This document shows positions 1 to 5,558 of a stretch of 10,285 nucleotides of DNA, piece after piece. The translations under genes were made by a program, and so were the position numbers. Source of the stretch: Alcaligenaceae bacterium (lineage in GTDB: Bacteria; Pseudomonadota; Gammaproteobacteria; Burkholderiales; Burkholderiaceae_B); NCBI GenBank assembly GCA_012512545.1, contig JAAZDZ010000049.1, positions 1 through 10,285 on the forward strand, in the 5' to 3' direction. The notes below the pieces were generated by a model. It made no database searches. It was not told the origin of the DNA and was given only the letters and a program-made list of their open reading frames with translations. How positions within the stretch are numbered: the first letter of the stretch is position 1; the number at the start of each line of letters is the position of its first letter.

Positions 1-510
1 GGCAAGGACGGCGCCATGATCAGCGCGCGCAAGATGCTGATGCCCGACAACACCAACCCCGCCAACCTGCTGGACATCGGTTTTGTCGGCGACATCCTGC
101 AGATCGACCCCGCCGTGGTCAAAGCCCTGCAGGACGACCAGTTCATTCCGGTTATTTCCTCCATCGGCTACAACGAAAGCGACGGCCAGGCATACAACAT
201 CAATGCGGATGTCGTGGCTGGCAAAATGGCCGAAGTACTGGGCGCCGAAAAACTCGTCATGCTGACCAACACGCCCGGCGTGCTCGACAAACAGGGCGAA
301 CTCCTGCGCAAGCTGTCGGCCAGCACCATCGACACGCTGTTCGCGGATGGCACGATCTCCGGCGGCATGCTGCCCAAGATCTCTTCAGCGCTGGATGCCG
401 CCCGCACAGGGGTGAATTCTGTTCATATCGTGGATGGCCGTGTGCCGCACTGCCTGCTGCTGGAAATCCTGACCGACCAGGGCGTCGGCACCATGATCAC
501 CTCGCATTAA
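1..510 (+). CDS. argB: Acetylglutamate kinase, 3' part (5' end outside the window)
   Basis: ArgB phosphorylates N-acetyl-L-glutamate in the second step of arginine synthesis, in the cytoplasm. The frame is open from base 1, which encodes GKDGAMI, so the ATG at 16 is internal and not the start. About 169 C-terminal residues of a roughly 300-residue protein are present. Family landmarks are GKDG at the left edge, the segment from IPVISSIG through YNINAD to VAGKMAE (about residues 49-75 of the visible part), LTNTPGVLD, the G-MLPKI segment, and the C-terminal [22 protein letters not shown]. It ends at TAA 508-510. I saw no clear terminator before the HAD gene that follows 106 bases later on the same strand. 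Identification is firm. Confidence 0.96.
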   Translation, partial: GKDGAMISARKMLMPDNTNPANLLDIGFVGDILQIDPAVVKALQDDQFIPVISSIGYNESDGQAYNINADVVAGKMAEVLGAEKLVMLTNTPGVLDKQGELLRKLSASTIDTLFADGTISGGMLPKISSALDAARTGVNSVHIVDGRVPHCLLLEILTDQGVGTMITSH

Positions 511-616
511 ATACCCGGGCTGGTCATGCTGGCGCCGTCGCACGCCCCGCACAATGATGGGCGATGGCGCCAGATACAGGCCCGCAGCCCGGTCAGGCTG
601 CCCTGCTTCTTCGCCG

Positions 617-1348
617 ATGCCTCCATTACGCAAACCCACCGCACTGCACTACCCGCGCCGCCGGGCCGGGTCATCTGCCGCGCACGATACCATCTGGCTG
701 TTTGATCTCGACAACACGCTGCACGACTGCTCGCGCCATATTTTCCAGCGCATCGACAGCAATATGTCCGACCTCATCATGGACTGGCTGGATCTTGACC
801 GCAGCGAGGCTGACGCCCTGCGCCTGGACTACTGGAAGCGCTACGGCGCCACCGCAGCGGGCCTGGAACTGCATCATGGCATTGCCGCTGCCGACTTCAT
901 CGAAGCCGCCCACGACTTCGACGTGCGGGGCCTGGTTCATGCAGAACGCGGCCTGGCTCGCAAGCTGGCCCGGCTGCCCGGACGCAAGATACTGCTGACC
1001 AATGCGCCGCAAGGCTACGCCCGCGCCGTTTTGCGCGTGCTGGGCATATTGCACTACTTTGAAATGCTGTGGAGCATCGACCATATGCATTTGCAGGGCC
1101 GCCTGCGCTGCAAGCCGTCCGTGGCCATGATGCGCCAGCTGCTGGCGCGCCTGCGCGTGCCCGCGCATCGCGTGGTGCTGGTGGACGATACTTTTTCCAA
1201 CCTGCGCAGCGCCAAGGCGATTGGCATGGGCACCGTGCTCTGCCACCACCCCGGCACCCCGCACAACGCACGGCACCATGGCCGCAGCCCCTATATGGAC
1301 AGACGCGTCAACAGCGTGGGGCAACTTCTGACAGCCCGCCACCTATGA
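617..1348 (+). CDS. HAD-superfamily hydrolase, pyrimidine 5'-nucleotidase-like
   Basis: This is a haloacid dehalogenase-type phosphatase of the cytosolic pyrimidine 5'-nucleotidase-like family often found next to argB in Burkholderiales. From the ATG at 617 it has 243 residues. Motif I is FDLDNTL with the nucleophile D30 and acid/base D32. Motif II is LLTNA with T128/N129. The motif III lysine is K166 in CKPS. Motif IV is VDD (D190/D191) followed by the family-typical N-RSAKAIGM. A helical cap lies between motifs I and II. The substrate is probably a nucleoside monophosphate, which is a family-level inference. The start is uncertain: ATGs at 554 and 557 are in frame, but their extension is low-complexity and does not resemble the family, while the product from 617 begins MPPLRKPTALHYPRRRAG, close to the usual N-terminus. 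No good Shine-Dalgarno sequence precedes any of them. It converges on the ABC ATPase gene with only 45 bases between stops and no clear terminator. Confidence 0.86.
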   Translation: MPPLRKPTALHYPRRRAGSSAAHDTIWLFDLDNTLHDCSRHIFQRIDSNMSDLIMDWLDLDRSEADALRLDYWKRYGATAAGLELHHGIAAADFIEAAHDFDVRGLVHAERGLARKLARLPGRKILLTNAPQGYARAVLRVLGILHYFEMLWSIDHMHLQGRLRCKPSVAMMRQLLARLRVPAHRVVLVDDTFSNLRSAKAIGMGTVLCHHPGTPHNARHHGRSPYMDRRVNSVGQLLTARHL

Positions 1349-1393
1349 CAAAGCCGGGGCGCGGACCTGCCATCCGGAGTCGGCAGAGCGTTC

Positions 1394-2176
1394 CTAACGG
1401 CTGGTAGTGGCTTCCAGGCTGCGCATGACTTCTGCCTGCACGGTTTCCCAGATCTGGGATTTCAGCTCGTTGTAGCGCGGAGAAAGCTGCACAGCGGCAT
1501 TGCGCGGCATGGGCAGATCGTTATGCAGATCGGTAACAATGCGGCCCGGGCGCGCGCTCATGATCAGCATGCGCGTCGAAAGCAGCAATGCCTCATCAAT
1601 GGAGTGGGTAATAAAGACAATGGTCTTGCCGCTTTGCTCGTAAATGCGCAAAAGCTCGTCCTGCAGAACCTGCCGGGTCATCGCATCAAGGGCAGCGAAA
1701 GGCTCATCCAGCAAAATGACATCGGGGTCGTTGGCCAGCACGCGGGCAATCGAAACGCGCTGGCGCATGCCGCCGGACAGCGCATTGGGAAATTTGTCCT
1801 CAAAGCCCTGCAGCCCCACCATATCAATGAAGCGCCTGGCCGTCTCGTTACGCTGGCTCTTGCCGATGCCTTTCATCTTCAGGCCGAATGCCACGTTCTC
1901 CAGCACGGTAAGCCACGGAAACAAGGCATATTGCTGAAACACCATGCCGCAATGCGGCTCCACCCTGGTGACTTCACGCCCATTGACCACAATGCGGCCT
2001 TCCGTGGGGCGGATGAAGCCCGTAATCAGGTTCAGCAAAGTGGACTTGCCGCAACCCGATGCCCCCAGCAGCACGGTGAACTCGCCTTGCTTGATTTCAA
2101 GATCGACATTCTGCAGGGCCTGGAATTCGCCAAAATGCTTGGACACCCCCTGAATGGAAATCATGGATTCGCTCAT
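1394..2176 (-). CDS. ABC transporter ATP-binding protein, nitrate/sulfonate/taurine type
   Basis: This is the cytoplasmic ATPase subunit of an importer in the SsuB/TauB/NrtD group. It has 260 residues, a normal length, and every catalytic motif is intact: Walker A GASGCGKST (38-46), Q-loop VFQQ (79-82), signature LSGGMRQR (133-140), Walker B VILLDEP (153-159) with E158, D-loop ALDA (162-165) and switch H191. The frame is open further upstream, but the ATG at 2176 is chosen because GAGG lies about 8 bases before it and MSESMISIQGVSKHF is a family-like N-terminus. This ATG overlaps the TGA of the upstream gene as ATGA, so the two genes are translationally coupled. The substrate cannot be read from the ATPase. 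Its partner permease is truncated and fused (2173-3018) and no binding protein is present, so the gene may be a relic, may serve another permease, or may be at an early stage of decay. Confidence 0.93.
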   Translation of the reverse strand: MSESMISIQGVSKHFGEFQALQNVDLEIKQGEFTVLLGASGCGKSTLLNLITGFIRPTEGRIVVNGREVTRVEPHCGMVFQQYALFPWLTVLENVAFGLKMKGIGKSQRNETARRFIDMVGLQGFEDKFPNALSGGMRQRVSIARVLANDPDVILLDEPFAALDAMTRQVLQDELLRIYEQSGKTIVFITHSIDEALLLSTRMLIMSARPGRIVTDLHNDLPMPRNAAVQLSPRYNELKSQIWETVQAEVMRSLEATTSR

Positions 2177-3018
2177 TGCTGCCACCTCAGAATGTGGTTC
2201 TCGATCAACCGGAAGACAAAGTCGGTGATCAGCACAGTAATGCTGATCATCACCATGCCCAGCACGACCACTTCCGTCTGGAAGAACTCTTTGCCGTTCA
2301 TGATGAGAAAGCCCAGACCTTCGCGCGCTGCGATCAGTTCCGCCGAAATCACGCATGTCCAGGCCAGGCCCAGAATCACCTTCATGCCGCTGAGGATCTG
2401 CGGCAGGCTGCCCGGCAGAATGACCTCGCGCATCACCTGCCAGCGGCTGGCGCCCAGGTTCTGCGCCGCTCTGATCAACAAAGGATCTACATTACGAGTC
2501 GCCTCAATGACGTAGACCAGCGCGGGGGCGAAGGTGCCCATGAACACAATGCTGTATTTCTGGGTTTCGGTAATGCCGAACCACAGCAGAGAAAGCGGAA
2601 TCCAGCTCATGGAAGGCAGAGGTCGCAAGAACGACAGCAGCAGCTGGCTGGCCGAAGCAGTCACCTTCTTGGCGATGGCCGGCCCCGCGGTAGCGGCAAA
2701 GGAATCAATCATCCCCACCCGTATGGCGGGGCGGCTGGCAAGATCGGCTTCGCGCACATCGGACACCAGACGGTCGATGTCGTCAACAATAGGCCGTGCG
2801 CGGCGACTCAGGGCAATGCCTGCGGGCGTCAGCGTGAAGGGGCGATGGGCGCGATCGAATACCTGGGTGCCAAGAATGCGCTCCACCTGGGCCAGCGCCT
2901 GCGAAACCGCCGATTGCGTGATTCCGAGCTTATCAGCGGCCCGCGAGACATTGCCGGTATCGGCAACCGCCTCGAAAATGCGCAGCATGCGCACATCCAG
3001 CGCCCCACCTTGCTTCAT
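2173..3018 (-). CDS. In-frame chimera: LysR DNA-binding domain joined to C-terminal part of an ABC permease
   Basis: The 281-residue frame has two unrelated halves. Residues 8-70 are a LysR-type winged helix (LRIFEAVADTGNVSRAA, then ITQSAVSQALAQVE, then FDR-HRPFTLTPAG). The linker helix follows, and residues 98 to about 128 look like the first strand and helix of a LysR effector domain (IRVGMIDSFAATAGPAIAKK). From about residue 130 it is an SsuC/TauC-type permease: LRPLPSMSWIPLSLLWFG, the EAA loop (RAAQNLGASRWQVMREVILP, about 183-202), and hydrophobic segments near 158-171, 213-229 and 250-266. Missing are most of the effector domain and roughly the first 100 permease residues, normally two membrane helices. 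The junction lies near 2626-2650, at a short CTG run. The 3' end overlaps the ATPase start as ATGA. The best explanation is a deletion that happened to keep frame, giving a non-functional relic. An expressed membrane-tethered DNA-binding protein is possible but unproven. Confidence 0.85.
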   Translation of the reverse strand: MKQGGALDVRMLRIFEAVADTGNVSRAADKLGITQSAVSQALAQVERILGTQVFDRAHRPFTLTPAGIALSRRARPIVDDIDRLVSDVREADLASRPAIRVGMIDSFAATAGPAIAKKVTASASQLLLSFLRPLPSMSWIPLSLLWFGITETQKYSIVFMGTFAPALVYVIEATRNVDPLLIRAAQNLGASRWQVMREVILPGSLPQILSGMKVILGLAWTCVISAELIAAREGLGFLIMNGKEFFQTEVVVLGMVMISITVLITDFVFRLIENHILRWQQ

Positions 3019-3126
3019 GCCGCGCCCCCAACCGTTGATTTATCAAAATTGGTTCTAATGTTAACGATTGGAAGGGCTAACGTACATCAACTTAAGAAAA
3101 ACTAATAATTACTATCAGGACGACTC
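3019..3126. promoter_or_regulatory. AT-rich gap upstream of the LysR start; probable old divergent control region
   Basis: This stretch is visibly richer in A and T than its surroundings. LysR regulators are usually divergent from a target gene and bind the shared gap. On the minus strand TTAACA (3064-3059) and TAAATC (3042-3037), 16 bases apart, form a weak -35/-10 candidate for the LysR start at 3018, though the leader would be short. On the plus strand TAATAAT near 3101-3109 is a -10-like run before a Shine-Dalgarno-like CAGGA and the ATG at 3127. CCAAT occurs twice as a direct repeat on the minus strand at 3051-3072, and GTTAAC is palindromic. No single T-N11-A operator stands out. The functional call is inference. 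Confidence 0.35.
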
Positions 3127-3147
3127 ATGAAACCATGCCCCACCTGA
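3127..3147 (+). pseudogene. Possible 5' stub of a lost gene divergent from the LysR gene
   Basis: An ATG at 3127 is preceded by TATCAGGACGACTC, which has AGGA at good spacing, and by an AT-rich promoter-like run. It looks like the start of a real rightward gene divergent from LysR, which is where a LysR target normally sits. The frame stops after six codons (TGA at 3145-3147) and soon runs into the 3' end of moeB. I read it as the first few codons of a gene removed by deletion or insertion. It is very short and could be chance. Confidence 0.22.
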
Positions 3148-3178
3148 AAATAACGGTATGAAATGGTGTCTGACCTTA

Positions 3179-3928
3179 TTATTTTTTGGAACACACGGAG
3201 CATGCGGGATCGCGGCTGTAGCGCAGGGTCTGCCATTGCATGGTGAGGGCGTCCAGGCACAGCAGGCGGCCGACCAGGGGCTCGCCCATGCCAGCCAGCA
3301 GTTTGATGGCTTCAATGGCCTGTGAAGCGCCTACCACGCCTACCAGCGGCCCCAGCACGCCTGTTGTGGCGCAACGCAATTCCTCGATATCATCCGTTTC
3401 TGGAAACAGGCAGTGATAGCACGGCGCATCGTCGCGACGCAGATCAAAGACACTGATCTGGCCGGCGAACCGGATGGCCGCTCCCGATACCAGCGGCTTG
3501 CGCAAGGCTACGCAGGCGCGGTTCACCGCATGCCGGGTAGCAAAGTTATCGCAGCAATCCATCACCAGATCAACGTTGGCAACCCATTCGAGCAAAGCCG
3601 CGTCATCCAGGCGCTGCAGCAGGGGCAGCACCTGCACTTCAGGGTTCAGCGCGGCCAGGGTGCGCCGCCCCGATTCCGCCTTGGACATGCCAACGCGATC
3701 CTGCCCATGCAGAATCTGCCGCTGCAGGTTGCTGAGATCCACCTCATCGTCATCGGCCAGCACCAGGGTGCCCACGCCGGCGGCAGCCATATACAGGGCG
3801 GCTGGCGACCCCAGGCCACCCGCACCCACAATCAGCACGCGGGCGGCGCTCAGGCGCTCCTGCCCCTCAATGCCGAACTCATCGAGAAGAATGTGCCGCG
3901 CATAGCGCAGAAGCTGATCGTCATTCAT
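3179..3928 (-). CDS. moeB: E1-like adenylyltransferase MoeB/ThiF/HesA family
   Basis: This family adenylates the C-terminal Gly-Gly of small sulfur-carrier proteins (MoaD for molybdopterin, ThiS for thiamine) in the cytoplasm so that sulfur can be loaded. The 249 residues are a normal MoeB length. Visible landmarks are the N-terminal QLLRYARHILL helix, nucleotide loop GAGGLG (35-40), DDDEVDLSNLQRQ (59-71), DCCDNFATR (124-132), the zinc-binding pairs CYHC (C170/C173) and CSVC (C243/C246), and the family-specific C186ATTGVLGPLVG. The ATG at 3928 is preferred over an in-frame ATG at 3973, because the extra 15 codons would be read through a terminator-like hairpin and do not look like family sequence. 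However, no clear Shine-Dalgarno precedes 3928. The protein stops two residues after CSVC-S, inside AT-rich sequence that may be foreign. No MoaD or ThiS gene is nearby, so the carrier partner is not determined here. Confidence 0.9.
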   Translation of the reverse strand: MNDDQLLRYARHILLDEFGIEGQERLSAARVLIVGAGGLGSPAALYMAAAGVGTLVLADDDEVDLSNLQRQILHGQDRVGMSKAESGRRTLAALNPEVQVLPLLQRLDDAALLEWVANVDLVMDCCDNFATRHAVNRACVALRKPLVSGAAIRFAGQISVFDLRRDDAPCYHCLFPETDDIEELRCATTGVLGPLVGVVGASQAIEAIKLLAGMGEPLVGRLLCLDALTMQWQTLRYSRDPACSVCSKK

Positions 3929-3935
3929 GCTGCAA

Positions 3936-3964
3936 AGGGAAAAGTCGCGGCCTGAGCCGCGACT
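3936..3964 (-). terminator. Hairpin terminator or attenuator between ctpA and moeB
   Basis: On the minus strand a perfect 9-bp GC-rich stem, AGTCGCGGC / GCCGCGACT with a 4-base TCAG loop (3943-3964), is followed at once by TTT-CCC-TTT. The stem is strong and the U tract is modest. It ends only about 8 bases before the preferred moeB ATG at 3928. It would therefore end ctpA transcripts and cut off moeB, unless readthrough occurs or upstream translation opens the hairpin. Confidence 0.65.
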
Positions 3965-3969
3965 GGTGA

Positions 3970-4041
3970 TCATCGGGAAATACGTTCCATGCCCTGAGGG
4001 GTGATGCGAAAACGCTCCACTTTATCGTTCGGGCTGATCAT
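3970..4041 (-). CDS. Micro-ORF (23 aa) bridging ctpA and moeB
   Basis: The ATG at 4041 overlaps the ctpA stop as ATGA. The frame reads MISPNDKVERFRITPQGMER and ends with TGA at 3972-3970. That TGA itself overlaps another ATG (3973), which is in frame with moeB. The same heptamer ATGATCA occurs at both junctions. There is no Shine-Dalgarno and I do not recognise a family, so it may be chance or the end of an eroded gene. If translated, it could couple ctpA translation to the hairpin at 3943-3964. Confidence 0.25.
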   Translation of the reverse strand: MISPNDKVERFRITPQGMERISR

Positions 4042-5465
4042 GGAGTTTTTTTTTCAGCCGCGCGATTCTCTTCGCGTTCCGCCTTGTTCTTGGCGACCAG
4101 TTCGGGATCGTTGCGCTGCACGGGACGCCCTTCCAGGAAGTTGATGGCCTGCTGAAGCTGGTAGTCTTCATCGCCGCCAAACTCGAACATGCGGGTGATA
4201 TCTACGATTTCCTCTTCTTCTTCGGCCAGACTGGCTTCATCAAAATTCCCGTTTACCAGATGGCGCTGCAGATCGGCCTCGCGCGGCAGGCGGAACAGGT
4301 TGCCCTGCGCGGTGTCGTCTACCGTGATGTCCGGCGACACGCCAGTGACCTGAATGGATTGCCCGCTGGGCGTGTAGTAACGGGCAGTCGTGAGCTTGAT
4401 GCCAGTATCTTCGCTCAGGGGCAGCACGCTTTGCACCGACCCTTTTCCGAACGTGCGGTTGCCCAGCACAGTGGCGCGGCTGTGATCCTGCAGCGCGCCC
4501 GCCACGATTTCAGAGGCGGAAGCCGAACCGACATTCACCAGCACCACCATGGGCACCGTCTTGACCCATCCACCCACCTTGGCGACGTAATCGTTGGCGC
4601 CGCTGCCCAGGTAATTACGCAGGTAATCGGCAGGCTTGGCGTGATATTCGCGGTTGGCCGAAGGAATACGCCCCTTGGTGGACACCACCAGAACATCTGG
4701 CTGCAGGAAAGCCGATGACACGGCGATGGCGCTGTCGAGCAGGCCGCCTGGATCGTTTCGCAAGTCGAGAATCAGGCCCTTGGGAGCCTGTTCGCCAGCG
4801 AGATCTCCCAGATGGCGCACGAGATCGGGTGCAGTGCGTTCCTGGAACTGGGCGATGCGCACATAGGCAATGTCGTTGTCGAGCATCTTGCTGCGCACGC
4901 TGCGCACCTTGATGATGTCGCGCACGATGGTGAGTTCCAGCGGCTTGTCGCGGCCGGGGCGGCTGATCATCAGGACAATGCTGGTATTGGGTTCGCCGCG
5001 CATCAGCTTGATGGCGTCGTTGAGCGTCATGCCCTTGGTGGGCTTGCCATCAATATGCGTGATGAGGTCGCCCGCAAGAATGCCCGCGCGGAACGCCGGC
5101 GTATCTTCGATGGGTGAAATCACCTTGGGCTGGCCGTCTTCGCTGCCGATTTCAATTCCCAGGCCGCCGAAACCGCCCTGGGTGATGGCTTCCATTTCTT
5201 TGAAGGCTTCGGCATCCAGGTAGGCGGAATGCGGATCAAGGTCGTCGAACATGCCTTTGATGGCATCGTTGATGAGCTTGTCGTCGCTGACCGGTTCGAC
5301 ATAACTGGCCTTGATCGCTGCAAACACATTGGCGAACTGCTGTAGCTCTTTGAGCGGCAAAGGTTCGCCACGCTGCGCGACGGCTGAAATTCCTACACTG
5401 AGAAGTAGTCCGCCGACTGCTCCAGCCAGCACCAGACCTAAACTGCGTACCCTGCGAGTGCCCAT
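4038..5465 (-). CDS. ctpA: C-terminal processing peptidase, S41 family, with PDZ domain
   Basis: This is a periplasmic serine protease of the tail-specific/CtpA group. Relatives trim or degrade envelope proteins, including peptidoglycan hydrolases. From the ATG at 5465 it has 475 residues. An N-terminal hydrophobic signal or anchor (about 8-30) precedes a short helical region. A PDZ domain (about 95-185) contains GGLGIEIG, PAFRAGILAGD and the INDAI-LMRG-type segment. The protease core carries LILDLRNDPGG and the Ser-Lys dyad: S316 in NVGSASASEIVAGAL and K341 in FGKGSVQ. The C-terminus is acidic, then strongly charged. An in-frame ATG at 5471 is two codons earlier. The shorter start gives the family-like MGTRRVRSLG, and neither has a strong ribosome site. 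It follows envC by about 93 bases on the same strand, fitting a role in cell-wall hydrolase control. Confidence 0.95.
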   Translation of the reverse strand: MGTRRVRSLGLVLAGAVGGLLLSVGISAVAQRGEPLPLKELQQFANVFAAIKASYVEPVSDDKLINDAIKGMFDDLDPHSAYLDAEAFKEMEAITQGGFGGLGIEIGSEDGQPKVISPIEDTPAFRAGILAGDLITHIDGKPTKGMTLNDAIKLMRGEPNTSIVLMISRPGRDKPLELTIVRDIIKVRSVRSKMLDNDIAYVRIAQFQERTAPDLVRHLGDLAGEQAPKGLILDLRNDPGGLLDSAIAVSSAFLQPDVLVVSTKGRIPSANREYHAKPADYLRNYLGSGANDYVAKVGGWVKTVPMVVLVNVGSASASEIVAGALQDHSRATVLGNRTFGKGSVQSVLPLSEDTGIKLTTARYYTPSGQSIQVTGVSPDITVDDTAQGNLFRLPREADLQRHLVNGNFDEASLAEEEEEIVDITRMFEFGGDEDYQLQQAINFLEGRPVQRNDPELVAKNKAEREENRAAEKKTP

Positions 5466-5517
5466 GCACATACCCGATTTATAGTGTTCTCATTGACGCC
5501 GCCTCGCGACGCGTATA

Positions 5518-5543
5518 GGCAGATAGTACCGAAACTATCCGCC
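5518..5543 (-). other. Hairpin between envC and ctpA
   Basis: On the minus strand GGCGGATAGT and ACTATCTGCC pair over 10 bp with one G-U pair and a TTCGGT loop. No U run follows, so it is not a standard intrinsic terminator. It could stabilise the envC mRNA 3' end or reduce readthrough into ctpA. A TATAAA at 5480-5485 (minus strand) further on is a weak -10 candidate for ctpA, without a convincing -35. Confidence 0.4.
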
Positions 5544-5558
5544 AAGTGAAGCGGCCCG

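Noticed and set aside
671..1342. Leftward open frame (223 codons) opposite the HAD gene
   Set aside because: It is a shadow of the HAD coding sequence, which carries all four HAD motifs on the plus strand. The shadow product has no recognisable family.
1368..1388. CTGCC/GGCAG inverted repeat between the HAD and ATPase stops as a two-way terminator
   Set aside because: The stem is only 5 bp with a 10-base loop and no T tract on either side.
2173..2356. Longer ATPase start at 2356
   Set aside because: The 60-residue extension is an out-of-frame reading of the permease C-terminus. The ATG at 2176 has a ribosome site and a family-like N-terminus.
1523..2515. Long rightward open frame (330 codons) opposite the ABC ATPase and permease
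   Set aside because: It is antisense to genes with full family motifs, its product has no recognisable domain, and such frames arise from codon bias in GC-rich DNA.
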